Source of the DNA: Clostridiales bacterium
Lineage (GTDB): Bacteria; Bacillota; Clostridia; Saccharofermentanales; Saccharofermentanaceae
Assembly: GCA_017478485.1 (NCBI GenBank)
Contig: JAFVDI010000021.1
Location: forward strand, 62,001-126,000
DNA: 64,000 nucleotides
Direction of reading: 5' to 3'
In this document: one piece after another, positions 51,738 to 60,639 of the stretch
Position numbering within the stretch: position 1 is the first letter of the stretch
Layout of the letters: each line of letters starts with the position of its first letter
Made by a program: the position numbers and the translations under genes
The notes under the pieces: model-generated
What the model saw: only the letters and a program-made list of their open reading frames with translations
Databases searched by the model: none
What the model was told of the DNA's origin: nothing

Positions 51738-53618
51738 TTACAGTTGTTGGAAACAGCTCAGTTTCATGACCCATATGAACACGGGATAGACCAGTGTGAG
51801 GATGATCCAGATGATGTTTCTGATCTTTGTCTTAATGCCTGCTTTGCTTGTTGAAGTCCTGTAGGCAAGCTGGCCTGAAATGTTGACGGATGCGATCGCG
51901 AGTATGCCGGCAAGGATGCAGGATACCATAACAAATGTCGGATTGCATGCGCTGACAACGAAGAAGAAAAGTGTAAGGATGATTCCGGACACACCGTAGA
52001 TCATCTGCTGAGCAAATATCAGCCTGTCCTCTTTACTGTATGTCTTCATGGTATTGCGGCGCTTTCTGACCAGCATAACGATCAGCTTTATCAAAACAAC
52101 GACAAAACAGATAAGACCGAACAAAATGAATGCGTAGCATGCTATTGTGGGCAGGGGGCCTGTTTTGCTCCGGACGCAGTCCGCATAGCCGGTCTCGTAG
52201 ATACCGTCTTTTATGTAGGCAAAACTTTCAGAACCGTTGTCTTTGACGATGTACTGGTTTTCGCCGACAGGTACGATCTCGATGCCTTCATTGAAAGTAT
52301 ATCCCAACAGTTTTATTGAATAGGTACCGTCGCTGTTTCTTGACATCGGACAAATACCTGCTAAGTACTGAGATGCTCTGCCTGCACCTTCGACTATCGA
52401 ACGTTTGCAGTAGTACGTTCCGCTTAAATCAGGCACTGTTCCGGCGTATGCTTTAAAGTCTTCACGGTCTGTCATCGAACCGTATATAAGACAGGGAATG
52501 CCGTTGCAGAATGCTGTTTCTCCGGCTTCGTTGGTAAGTACAGCGATGCCGAGTCCGCTGACAGGATCGAATTCAAGGTTGGCTGTGCAGTATGTGTTTC
52601 CGCCATGTCCGACCGTTTCGACCTTGTGCTGCGTGGTCCATAATCCGTGGCAGTTCTTAGCGACTTTGGTGTCACCGAAAAAAGAAGTTGCCTTGAACAT
52701 CTCACTGCGTGTGTTTTTGTGCTTGAACAGCGGTGAATCGTCTTTTACAAGCGCCTGCCCGAGTTTTGAGATATCCCCGAGCGTTCCGATCACTGCGCCT
52801 GCAGGGAACAGCTGGACGTATGTCCTTCCTTCACCGTAAGATTCGCTGCCGCTTAACGTGACCGAATAACACTTTAGCTCATGACGCTTTTCTGCGACCC
52901 ATCTGTTGTCTTTCTGAAGCGGATCTGCTGAAGTGTGCTCCATGTTAAGAGGTATGAATATGTTCTCATTTACATACGAGACGTAGTCCCTGCCGCTCGT
53001 TCTTTCCACGATGTAGGCGGCAAGCGCTGTGGACCAGTTTGAGTATGCTGTGTATTCGCCTACGTGAAATGCCTGGAAGCATTCACATTTCTTTACTGCT
53101 TCTTCAAGTGATGAGAATAATTCATCCGGTCCTGCTTCCTGATTTTCATAGAAACTGTCCTGAAAACCTGCTCTGTGGCTCATGAGATCGAGCATGGTGA
53201 TCTTTTCTTCAGGATACTGAAGCTTTGTCAGAAACTTGTCGGGAAGATATGTGCGGATATCTTCATTAAGGTCTATGTTGCCTTTCTCGTACTGCTGCAT
53301 GACCGATATCCATACGAGTATCTTTGAAGTGCTTCCCCAGTCGAAAACCGTCTGTTCATCGGCTTTGACCTTGTTTTCCATGTCAGACCATCCGTAGTAT
53401 CTGTTACAGATCGTGCCGTTTCTGTCGAAAACGCTTACTTCGCAGGCGGCAAGGCCCTTTTCGCGCACGGCGATAAAACTGTCTATGTTAGTGCCTATGT
53501 CCTGATAAGCTATGCCTGAAGGTGTCTTTTGCTCTTCTTTTTCAGCCGCGAATGCCCTTAAAGGCAGACATGCAAATACCAGCATTACCGTAAGTAAAGC
53601 CGCAAACAATCTTTTCAT
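51738..53618 (-). CDS. Class C beta-lactamase-like serine hydrolase with membrane tail
   Basis: A 626-residue exported protein. A signal peptide ends near AFAAEK (about 25). The serine hydrolase domain (30-390) has the active Ser in GSTSKIL, the YSN tyrosine motif (YTAYSNWS), and a late GHGGNTY. About four hydrophobic segments fill the last 150 residues, anchoring it in the membrane. Such proteins include penicillin-binding protein homologues, D-aminopeptidases and esterases. GGGGAGG precedes ATG 53618. The substrate is not certain. Confidence 0.9.
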   Translation of the reverse strand: MKRLFAALLTVMLVFACLPLRAFAAEKEEQKTPSGIAYQDIGTNIDSFIAVREKGLAACEVSVFDRNGTICNRYYGWSDMENKVKADEQTVFDWGSTSKILVWISVMQQYEKGNIDLNEDIRTYLPDKFLTKLQYPEEKITMLDLMSHRAGFQDSFYENQEAGPDELFSSLEEAVKKCECFQAFHVGEYTAYSNWSTALAAYIVERTSGRDYVSYVNENIFIPLNMEHTSADPLQKDNRWVAEKRHELKCYSVTLSGSESYGEGRTYVQLFPAGAVIGTLGDISKLGQALVKDDSPLFKHKNTRSEMFKATSFFGDTKVAKNCHGLWTTQHKVETVGHGGNTYCTANLEFDPVSGLGIAVLTNEAGETAFCNGIPCLIYGSMTDREDFKAYAGTVPDLSGTYYCKRSIVEGAGRASQYLAGICPMSRNSDGTYSIKLLGYTFNEGIEIVPVGENQYIVKDNGSESFAYIKDGIYETGYADCVRSKTGPLPTIACYAFILFGLICFVVVLIKLIVMLVRKRRNTMKTYSKEDRLIFAQQMIYGVSGIILTLFFFVVSACNPTFVMVSCILAGILAIASVNISGQLAYRTSTSKAGIKTKIRNIIWIILTLVYPVFIWVMKLSCFQQL

Positions 53619-53721
53619 CCCAATAACCTCCCCCGGTTTGAACTCAATGCAATGATAAAAGGGAAGTCTTACATAAATGATCGGTTAATATTAACCGAAC
53701 ATTAAAATAGCAGTCTGAGAA

Positions 53722-53749
53722 TTGAATTGGTAGATTTTTTTGTTATACT
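53722..53749 (+). promoter_or_regulatory. Promoter for DUF3592-like gene
   Basis: TTGAAT at 53722-53727 and TATACT at 53744-53749 are 16 bases apart. Confidence 0.6.
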
Positions 53750-53792
53750 TTTCTTCGTGGTAAAAATATCAAATAATTTGGAGGGGTTATCT

Positions 53793-54167
53793 ATGTTTTA
53801 TGTTATCTTCGGAGGACTTTTAGTCTTTGTAGGTTTTTATCTCATCATCAAGTGCGCTTTGAACCGTAAGAAGGGAACTCAGCTCGACGCAACACTTGCA
53901 GGTTTTCAGGAAGAAAAGGGTGCAACATATCCTGTATTCAGCTTCAAATATGAGGGGGAGGAACTCACGCTTCCCGGCGGCGTTCCCGCCAATCCTTCTA
54001 AGTTCAAGTATTCTGAAGGTGATACCGTAAAGATCGTCTTCAATCCTTCGAACAGACAGTTTGTTGACATTGCAGGTTCTGCAACCGAATACCTTTACGG
54101 TATTGCTTCTATCGTGATCGGTGCGATCCTTGCACTGGTACAGCTCAAGAAAATGGGTGTGTTCTGA
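53793..54167 (+). CDS. Small membrane protein, DUF3592-like
   Basis: A 124-residue protein with hydrophobic segments at 1-20 and 97-118. The loop between (about 28-90) is a beta-rich domain, with YPVFSFKYEGEELTLPGGV and DTVKIVFNPSNRQF, like DUF3592 membrane proteins. No function is known. I chose ATG 53793 because GGAGGGG precedes it; an earlier in-frame start lies within the promoter. Confidence 0.75.
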   Translation: MFYVIFGGLLVFVGFYLIIKCALNRKKGTQLDATLAGFQEEKGATYPVFSFKYEGEELTLPGGVPANPSKFKYSEGDTVKIVFNPSNRQFVDIAGSATEYLYGIASIVIGAILALVQLKKMGVF

Positions 54168-54187
54168 ACAGATCTTATGAGCAAATT

Positions 54188-54220
54188 AAAAGAGCGTCAC
54201 GTTTGTGACGCTCTTTTTGG
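54188..54220 (+). terminator. Bidirectional intrinsic terminator
   Basis: AAAAGAGCGTCAC pairs with GTGACGCTCTTTT and has T/A runs on both sides; it serves the convergent genes at 54167 and 54235. Confidence 0.88.
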
Positions 54221-54234
54221 TTCAATAATAAGGC

Positions 54235-54648
54235 TTAGTCTCCTCTGAAGTCCTTGATGGCCTTCCGTTTTTCACATTCGGGACATACGGACATCGGTGT
54301 CAGTGCCAATACCGATTCCTTTTTGTATCCGCACTTGGAGCAGATGAAGACATATTTCGAAAAAACGCTTCCCATTGAAGTACTGAGGATCCAGGTTCCG
54401 TTTGAGTCATCGTCGTCCTTGGGAAGATCATGTTTGGAGTCTGGTTCGGGCTCAGCTACGAAGGTTACGGGTGTATGCGCCGCTACGGGAACCTGTATGG
54501 AATCCTCGTCAAACCAAGACCTGGGCTGGGGCTCGCCGAAAACACACTTGTTCTTGTGGAACGGGCAGCCATAGCATTCGTCCATGTTGACGCAAAGTCT
54601 GTAAATGCCTTTTAACAGCTGGTCCAACTGCTGACTATTGTTCTCCAT
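54235..54648 (-). CDS. Small zinc-ribbon protein
   Basis: A 137-residue soluble protein. The N-terminal part has CYGCPFHKNKC, a possible metal site. The middle is acidic and flexible. The C-terminus is a zinc ribbon with CSKCGYKK and CPEC. I chose ATG 54648, with AGGAG upstream; an earlier start adds thirteen residues. Function is unknown. Confidence 0.75.
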   Translation of the reverse strand: MENNSQQLDQLLKGIYRLCVNMDECYGCPFHKNKCVFGEPQPRSWFDEDSIQVPVAAHTPVTFVAEPEPDSKHDLPKDDDDSNGTWILSTSMGSVFSKYVFICSKCGYKKESVLALTPMSVCPECEKRKAIKDFRGD

Positions 54649-54733
54649 ACGTCTGCTCTCCTTGTCGTGACTGAAACCGGAAGCCAAACCCTCAAAGGAA
54701 TTTGTCTTATTATAACACGATAATCAAGAAGGT

Positions 54734-55864
54734 TCAGATATATGTCCCGAGATATGCAAAATCAGACGGTTCCGCATCGAGCTGGCACAGAAGTTTAACT
54801 ACTTCCTCGGAATAAGCTGAAGCTTCGAAATCAAGATAGAACATGAATTCGAAATCCGAGCCTGCGATGGGACGTGATTCGATCTTTGTAAGGTTAAGTC
54901 CGAGTGATGAGAACTTTGCGAGAGTATCTGCAAGTGCGCCCGGTTTGTGTCCCAAAGCCATCATGATGGAAGTCTTGGATGCGCCGGGATAGATGCGGAG
55001 ATCCTTTGTGATGCAGATGAAGCGTGTATAGTTGTGGTCTGTGTTCATTATGTTGCAGGGAATGGAAGAAAGACCGTAGAGTTCGCGGCAGTCGGCAGAG
55101 GAGATGGCTGCGACATCAGTTCTTTCTGAATCTGCGACCATGCGCGCTGCTACAGCAGTATTCTCAACAACGGTGATCTTGATCTGCGGATTATCCTTAA
55201 GGAAGTGGCTGCACTGGCCGATCGCCTGATTGTGGGAGAAGATCTCTTTGACGGCGGAAAGACCTGTTCCGGGCTTGACCAGAAGCTGGTGGTTGATCTT
55301 AAGTTTGTAGTCGCGTGCGATGTGGAATCTGTGGCCGGCCATAAGGTCATATACCTGCGTTACCGAACCGTATGAACTGTTTTCGATGGGGAGCATGCCG
55401 TATTCGCAAAGTCCGCTCTCGACGGCCTGGAATACTCCTTCGAATGTCTTGAAATACATGATGTTGGCATTTGCGAAGATCTTGTCTGTGGCGATCTGGG
55501 AATAGGCTCCTTCGATGCCCTGGCAGGCAATTGTTCCGGATGAAGGGAAGATCTTGGGTGTCTTCTCGATAGCTTCCTTGATGCGGTCGGCTAATTCTGT
55601 TTTAGTACCGTACATGGTGTACTTATAGGAGTGACTCATGTCGAAAAGGGCCTGGAAGAGAACGCGCTCGTAACCGCTGATATCCTTGTATTCCTGCTCG
55701 AGGCTGTTCATGAATCCTCTCTCGTAGCGCCTGCATTTCTGGGCGATCTCAGAGGCTGGTATGCCTTCATCGGCTTTGCGGCTGGCAGCCAAACGTTCCT
55801 CTACGAGTTTGGCGATCTCGTGATCGATCTCTTCGATCCTTCTGCTTGATTCCTTCTGTGTCAT
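54734..55864 (-). CDS. pheA: Bifunctional chorismate mutase/prephenate dehydratase
   Basis: A 376-residue P-protein for phenylalanine synthesis. Residues 1-85 are an AroQ chorismate mutase (RRIEEIDHEIAKLVEERLAA). Residues 110-285 are prephenate dehydratase (GIEGAYSQIA, PIENSSYGSV, HNQAIGQC, DHNYTRFICI). Residues 295-370 are the ACT domain with GALAD and ESRP, which binds phenylalanine for feedback control. AGGAGAATGAC precedes the start. A phenylalanine-rich leader peptide and attenuator lie just upstream, so translation stalling controls transcription. Confidence 0.96.
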   Translation of the reverse strand: MTQKESSRRIEEIDHEIAKLVEERLAASRKADEGIPASEIAQKCRRYERGFMNSLEQEYKDISGYERVLFQALFDMSHSYKYTMYGTKTELADRIKEAIEKTPKIFPSSGTIACQGIEGAYSQIATDKIFANANIMYFKTFEGVFQAVESGLCEYGMLPIENSSYGSVTQVYDLMAGHRFHIARDYKLKINHQLLVKPGTGLSAVKEIFSHNQAIGQCSHFLKDNPQIKITVVENTAVAARMVADSERTDVAAISSADCRELYGLSSIPCNIMNTDHNYTRFICITKDLRIYPGASKTSIMMALGHKPGALADTLAKFSSLGLNLTKIESRPIAGSDFEFMFYLDFEASAYSEEVVKLLCQLDAEPSDFAYLGTYI

Positions 55865-55880
55865 GTCATTCTCCTTTGCT

Positions 55881-55915
55881 AAAACAAAAACCCCGCAGTT
55901 TGTTTCACTGCGGGG
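55881..55915 (-). terminator. pheA attenuator terminator
   Basis: On the minus strand CCCCGCAGT pairs with ACTGCGGGG around GAAACAA, followed by TTTTTGTTTT. It lies between the leader peptide and pheA. Confidence 0.92.
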
Positions 55916-56009
55916 CTGAAGTTCTGTTCTTTCTTTTCTCGGTTTACAGGCAGTGAAAACTATTCGCTCTTTGTGAGGGCAAAAAATGTAAAGTCAAAGC
56001 TTGTAAACC
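55902..56009 (-). promoter_or_regulatory. pheA transcription attenuator, competing hairpins
   Basis: Four segments, in transcript order on the minus strand: region 1 GGTTTACA (56009-56002, inside the leader ORF, extended by UUUUU); region 2 TTTTCACTG and TGTAAACC (55959-55941); region 3 CAGTGAAAC (55910-55902); region 4 ACTGCGGGG. Region 1 pairs with TGTAAACC, region 2 TTTCACTG pairs with CAGTGAAA, and 3 with 4 makes the terminator. Stalling at Phe codons would free region 2 and give the antiterminator. Confidence 0.85.
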
Positions 56010-56022
56010 AAAAATTTCTCAT
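55960..56022 (-). CDS. pheL: Phenylalanine-rich leader peptide of pheA
   Basis: A 20-codon peptide from ATG 56022 to TAG 55960 on the minus strand. It starts MRNFWFTSFDFTFF, with six Phe among residues 4-14. It is placed before the pheA attenuator exactly as the leader peptides of E. coli pheA are. It has no clear Shine-Dalgarno. A TAAAAT -10 ends six bases before the ATG, so it could be translated from a leaderless mRNA. The peptide itself probably has no function beyond ribosome stalling. Confidence 0.85.
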   Translation of the reverse strand: MRNFWFTSFDFTFFALTKSE

Positions 56023-56028
56023 GAGCGG

Positions 56029-56057
56029 ATTTTACTACTAGATTTCCGGATAGTAAA
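56029..56057 (-). promoter_or_regulatory. pheL-pheA promoter
   Basis: On the minus strand TTTACT (56057-56052), 17 bases, TAAAAT (56034-56029). Transcription should begin at or next to the leader-peptide ATG. Confidence 0.55.
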
Positions 56058-56156
56058 CAGCAATTTTGCCTGAAACTTCTGTTGTGCCTCGCTAACCGTT
56101 ATGTTACGCTTCCGAGACACTTTCGGGGCAAAGGCTGTATGGCCTTTCTGACAAGG

Positions 56157-56162
56157 TATACT
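56157..56162 (+). promoter_or_regulatory. Candidate -10 hexamer TATACT six bases before ATG
   Basis: TATACT ends six bases before ATG 56169. The -35 is poor, so this is a weaker example of the leaderless geometry. Confidence 0.4.
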
Positions 56163-56168
56163 CAATAC

Positions 56169-57986
56169 ATGACTTTTATAAAAGAAGAAACATATAGGCG
56201 CAATAACATACTCCGGACGGCATCTGTTTTACTTGCAGCTGCAGGTCTTTTGACAGCACTGGTTTCAGGGTGTTCTCCCGCCGGGAAGGATAAAGAGCCT
56301 CAAGGCGCTTCAGTTACAGTTTCTTCGTCAGATGAAGAAAAAAGCAATTTTGAGAAGTACGAGGCCAAACTTTCATCAGTAGAAGGCAACGTAAGCAAAT
56401 ATGATCTCGGACCGGTGGATGACAGGAACACACCTCAGTATACAGTTGCCGGAAAATACGTGTATTACCTGAGCAATGTTGACGGTAAGTACGAACTAAA
56501 GAGGATCAACACCGAAGACCCGTCCGGATCCGGCGTCGCAAGGTTTGAAAATGACAGATGTTTTTGTCATCTTTACAATTATGCTTTCAGGTATGAAAAC
56601 GAGACGGAAGTCACTTTCATGGATCTTGATCTCAATGAGATCGTAAAGATTCCGAACACTGATAATTACGAGGAGATAATCCGTTACAAGGACTCGTACC
56701 TCGTTATGAACGGAGAAGACCTCCTGATGCTCAGCGAAGGAAATCTCGTGCCTTTCAAGAAGCTCAGGCAGGCGAATTTCAGTCTGCTTACCAGTCAGAC
56801 GACAGCTGATAACACATGGCTTCTTTTTAATGACAACAATGAGAGCGGAGCATTCACTTTCTATATCTACAATGTCAATGAAGATAAGTATGAGATTGTA
56901 TCTGACATGGGATACAACTTCTTTTCGGACGGTTTCTACGACATTAACGGAAACAGGGTAATGATCAGGAACCTGTCTGAATCCAAGGGACAGGAGTACG
57001 AGGCTCAGTATAAGAGCGCGCCGTTCAATACATATTTCGACGGTCAGAGAGTGTATCTGGCCGATCCGAACGACATGACGGTTAAATTCTACGATCCTTC
57101 GAAGCAGACACTTTGTGTGCTTTCTGAATATGAATTCGGAAAATACAACATAAGCATCATGGGCACTTACGGAAACAAGGTGTTTGTTTCTTGCGCGCAG
57201 GAAGTCTATGTTATCGATTCAACCGGTGCGGAAGAGATCCCTATTGCTGAATACAACATCATACTTCACGGCAAGATAGACGATCTGGAGACTGAGATCA
57301 GAGACCAGTACTCGATCAATATCCTTACGGGAAAAGCAGCGGCGAAATACAGACTGAGCAATATCAAAGCCGAGGCGGTCGAAGATGATTTCAGGATCTA
57401 CTACTCCGTTAAACAGATCTACAAATACATCAAGCGTTTCGGTAAGGATTTTTTCAAGGAATTCCGCTATGGCACATCACAGGGACTGTACATTCTTCTT
57501 ACGGGCGCTACGGAAGTTACCAACGACGGCGCAAAGATAGATGCGAGCGGAGTAGCCTTCAGACAGGATGACAGGTTCTACATCATCCTGAACATTCACA
57601 ACGATTATGCGGGCAAGAATTTCTGCCACGAGATAATGCATTCGATGGAACAGAATTCTGATTCCGAAACGCTTTTCCCTGATTGGAAAAAGTACAATCC
57701 CAAGGGCTTTAAATACACCGACAGCTATGCGAATACCGCAGATGCAAAATACTCCATTGAAGGTCCTGACGGTTATGACATCTACTTTTTCGATGTGTAT
57801 TCGAAGACAAACGCGATGGAAGACCGCGCCAGGGTATTTGAAAACTTACTCGGTGTTGAAAAGGACGAATGCAGGGTAAATGACCTGCCTAAGATAAAGG
57901 AAAAGGCTTTATACATCAGGGAACGCTTATACAAACTTTATCCGTCATTGAAGGAAACGGATATATTCAAGAATCTGGATGGGTAA
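56169..57986 (+). CDS. Metallopeptidase-like lipoprotein, HEXXH intact
   Basis: A 605-residue exported lipoprotein. After a long n-region and hydrophobic core, the lipobox is VSGC (Cys35). Residues 70-400 are beta-rich repeats resembling a propeller (GKYVYYLSNVDGKYELKRI and later YFDGQRVYLADP). The C-terminal 200 residues hold FCHEIMHSMEQ (HEXXH at 487-491) and, further on, a conserved SYANTAD and MEDRARVFE, which could supply a third zinc ligand. I chose ATG 56169, six bases after TATACT; ATG 56139 would add ten residues. It is paralogous to the next gene, two bases downstream. Confidence 0.78.
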   Translation: MTFIKEETYRRNNILRTASVLLAAAGLLTALVSGCSPAGKDKEPQGASVTVSSSDEEKSNFEKYEAKLSSVEGNVSKYDLGPVDDRNTPQYTVAGKYVYYLSNVDGKYELKRINTEDPSGSGVARFENDRCFCHLYNYAFRYENETEVTFMDLDLNEIVKIPNTDNYEEIIRYKDSYLVMNGEDLLMLSEGNLVPFKKLRQANFSLLTSQTTADNTWLLFNDNNESGAFTFYIYNVNEDKYEIVSDMGYNFFSDGFYDINGNRVMIRNLSESKGQEYEAQYKSAPFNTYFDGQRVYLADPNDMTVKFYDPSKQTLCVLSEYEFGKYNISIMGTYGNKVFVSCAQEVYVIDSTGAEEIPIAEYNIILHGKIDDLETEIRDQYSINILTGKAAAKYRLSNIKAEAVEDDFRIYYSVKQIYKYIKRFGKDFFKEFRYGTSQGLYILLTGATEVTNDGAKIDASGVAFRQDDRFYIILNIHNDYAGKNFCHEIMHSMEQNSDSETLFPDWKKYNPKGFKYTDSYANTADAKYSIEGPDGYDIYFFDVYSKTNAMEDRARVFENLLGVEKDECRVNDLPKIKEKALYIRERLYKLYPSLKETDIFKNLDG

Positions 57987-57988
57987 AT

Positions 57989-59842
57989 ATGTTTAAAGAA
58001 CGGAAACAACTGATAGTCAAACTGGTCAAAGTATGGTGCCTCAAGCTGGCGCTCACGTCTTTCGTATCTGCAGCCGGCGGTTGTTCGCAGATACCTGCCA
58101 AGACAACTTCAACGGGCGAAAAACCGGTCATATCATCTTATTCAGCTCCTGCAGGAGCTGATCAGCAGACACAGTCAGAAAGCGACATGCCGATCGTGAT
58201 CTGGCAGTATCAGGATCTTGCGGTTACATACACCCGTTTTACAGATAACGTCGGCAACATAAACCTCGGAATGACAAGCCAGGATTCACCGTCATACATA
58301 ATCAACGGAAAGTTCATGTACTGCCTTTCGGGAAACAACGGAAGCTATGAACTGCGCAGGATAGATCTTGAGCAGCTTGATAAGTCTTCTGTAGCAAAGA
58401 TCCAGGTCAGCAACGGAACGGCTGCGATCCTTGATTTCGGTCTGCGCATAAACACACACGGTGAGACCATCTTTTACGATTTCAACTTCCATGAGATCTG
58501 CAGATCACGCGACCTTGGCGAGGAACAGAGCCTGGTCCCTTATAAGGACGGCTACATCGTAAAGGACGGAGCAAATCTCAGGATACTTCATCTCGATGAA
58601 GATACCGCATACAGAATGCTTGATTCTGCAGACTACGAGGTCATAGATTACCATTCGACCGGTGACAATACTTTTCTGAAACTGAAGGACAGAAATGCTG
58701 CTGACAACAAAGTATGCACTGTCTATGACATTAACCGCAAAACATACTGGAAAGGACTTCCTGAAAATGTTTCACTGTGTGATACAGGCCTTGCGGGATA
58801 TGCTTCAGGCAAATACGTGATCGGCAGTTTCTCGAGCAAAAAGCCGCTGGCCGTAAGATATCCGAGCAAGAATCCGGGCATGCTCACGGGTTCTGTCTTT
58901 GACGGCAGCAGGATGTATTTCTTTGACGAAGCTGACCGTAAGATAAAGTACTACATGCCTGCACAGCAGAAGATCTGCGTCATGTCGGAAGCCGAATTCC
59001 TTCAGGGCGCATCGCTGATAGGACTTTACGGCGGCTATCTCTATGTACAGTACGGAACGACGGTATATTTCATAGATCCTGCCGATCAGAAGGTGATGAC
59101 GGGTGATGCTTACATCAAGAAGGTGAAGGCAGACGCGGCGGCGCTCAGGAAAAATCTTGAATTCCATTACAGCGTAAAGATCCTTTATGGTAAAGATACG
59201 GCAAAGCTTGCCGAGAAGAATGCCAAGATAACGCCGGTAACTCTGGAACTTGAAGCAGCGAGTGCCATGAACAGGCTCTCTGCAGTCTTAAAGCAGGTAA
59301 ACTACAGGTTCTTCGAAGTTTTCAAGCAGAGTAAGAAGGACGGCATCAACATTATGCTTACAGGCGGTGTCGATGTTATCGACGGAAAAACAGGTGTTCA
59401 GGGTTATTCTTTTACAGGAGAGAATGCCTTTTTCATTGCGCTTGATGTAAGAGCCGGAGACATAGAGAATGCATTATGCTGCGAACTCATGCATACCATC
59501 GAAAACAGGATGGCTGATGCTGACAAGGTTTTTGTCAGCTGGAGCAGTTTAAATCCCGAAGGTTTCTATTATTCAGAGATCATTTCCGGGTCTGAAGGAG
59601 CTCCTTATGTCCCTGAGAATGAAAGTGATGTGAACAAAGTCTATTTCACCGACTCTTATGCATGCGCAAGCCCTCGTGAAGACAGGGCAAGGCTTTTCGC
59701 AGCGATATTCATGCCTGATAAGTACGGCAGGGACATAAACAGTTACCCGCATCTGGCTGCCAAGGCATCGGAACTTAAACATGTGCTTCTTACATATTAT
59801 CCGGCTTTGTCGGAGTCACAGGCTTTGAGTGTGATCAGATGA
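57989..59842 (+). CDS. Paralogous lipoprotein with altered zinc motif
   Basis: A 617-residue paralogue of the preceding protein. The signal ends GGC (Cys32), with a less clear hydrophobic core because of Lys19. The propeller-like part (70-400) and the C-terminal domain (RLSAVLKQVNYRFFEV; TDSYACASPREDRARLF) align with the first gene. The zinc motif is changed: LCCELMHTIEN replaces FCHEIMHSMEQ, so the first His of HEXXH is Cys498. It may bind metal differently or be an inactive partner. It overlaps the Cof hydrolase gene by four bases. Confidence 0.78.
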   Translation: MFKERKQLIVKLVKVWCLKLALTSFVSAAGGCSQIPAKTTSTGEKPVISSYSAPAGADQQTQSESDMPIVIWQYQDLAVTYTRFTDNVGNINLGMTSQDSPSYIINGKFMYCLSGNNGSYELRRIDLEQLDKSSVAKIQVSNGTAAILDFGLRINTHGETIFYDFNFHEICRSRDLGEEQSLVPYKDGYIVKDGANLRILHLDEDTAYRMLDSADYEVIDYHSTGDNTFLKLKDRNAADNKVCTVYDINRKTYWKGLPENVSLCDTGLAGYASGKYVIGSFSSKKPLAVRYPSKNPGMLTGSVFDGSRMYFFDEADRKIKYYMPAQQKICVMSEAEFLQGASLIGLYGGYLYVQYGTTVYFIDPADQKVMTGDAYIKKVKADAAALRKNLEFHYSVKILYGKDTAKLAEKNAKITPVTLELEAASAMNRLSAVLKQVNYRFFEVFKQSKKDGINIMLTGGVDVIDGKTGVQGYSFTGENAFFIALDVRAGDIENALCCELMHTIENRMADADKVFVSWSSLNPEGFYYSEIISGSEGAPYVPENESDVNKVYFTDSYACASPREDRARLFAAIFMPDKYGRDINSYPHLAAKASELKHVLLTYYPALSESQALSVIR

Positions 59843-60639
59843 GCATGCCTAAGATTATCGCTCTCGACCTTGACGGGACACTTTTAGATTCAAGGAAAAA
59901 CTTTCCCATGGAATTTCCGGAGTGGGTCAGATCACATCCGGAGACTGCGTTTGTTCTTGCGAGCGGAAGACAGATATACGCTCTTCTCGATCAGTTCTCA
60001 GAGATTAGGGACCAGCTGTGGTACATAGCCGAAAACGGTGCGTGTGTATATCATGCCGGTGAATTCCTTTGCGTGGATTCGATGAGGCCTGAGAATTCGC
60101 TTAAAGTGCTGGATGAATTCGAAGGTGTCCCGGGATGCGAGCCGCTGGTCTGCGGACTTGAAAGCGCATATGTCAGGGACTGCGGCGGACAGGCCAAAGA
60201 AGAGTCGACAAAATACTATACGCATATCGAGTATAACGATGATCTGCGTTCCTGCGCTCTTAAGGACCGTATCCTGAAGATCGCCATTTTTGTGAATGAC
60301 TTCCGCGCAGAAGAAGTATATACATCGCTTAAGCCCCGCAATGACGGTCTGATGACGCTCCTGTCGGGCGACAGCTGGATAGATATAGCGAATGCTTCTG
60401 TCGGCAAGGGAGCGGCTCTGAGGGCAATACAGGGCATTTTAGGAGTATCTAATGAGGAGACGGCGGCGTTTGGCGACTATCTGAATGACATGAGCCTGTT
60501 TGAAGCTGCCGGTGAATCTTATGCAATGGCAAATGCGCATCCCGAACTGAAATATGCGGCAAAACACATAACACGATATACTAATGATGAAAATGGCGTA
60601 ATGGAAGCGTTAAAGGAGATGGAAAATGAGAATACTTAA
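59839..60639 (+). CDS. Cof-type HAD hydrolase
   Basis: A 266-residue phosphatase. Motif I is IALDLDGTLLDS, motif II VLASGRQIYALL, and the end has GKGAALRAIQGIL and AFGDYLNDMSLFEAAG. A large C2 cap fills 80-190. Cof enzymes act on sugar phosphates and cofactors. The start overlaps the lipoprotein gene by four bases (ATGA), and its end overlaps the flavodoxin gene by fourteen, so the set is one operon. Confidence 0.92.
   Translation: MSMPKIIALDLDGTLLDSRKNFPMEFPEWVRSHPETAFVLASGRQIYALLDQFSEIRDQLWYIAENGACVYHAGEFLCVDSMRPENSLKVLDEFEGVPGCEPLVCGLESAYVRDCGGQAKEESTKYYTHIEYNDDLRSCALKDRILKIAIFVNDFRAEEVYTSLKPRNDGLMTLLSGDSWIDIANASVGKGAALRAIQGILGVSNEETAAFGDYLNDMSLFEAAGESYAMANAHPELKYAAKHITRYTNDENGVMEALKEMENENT

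Noticed and set aside
55881..56057. T-box riboswitch before pheA
   Set aside because: T-boxes are common before amino-acid genes in Firmicutes, but the conserved T-box sequence (AGGGTGGNACCGCG) is absent, and a Phe-rich leader peptide explains the structure better.
57989..59842. Pseudogene because of the altered HEXXH
   Set aside because: The frame is full length, aligned with its paralogue throughout, and is translationally linked to the next gene; the change looks like divergence, not decay.
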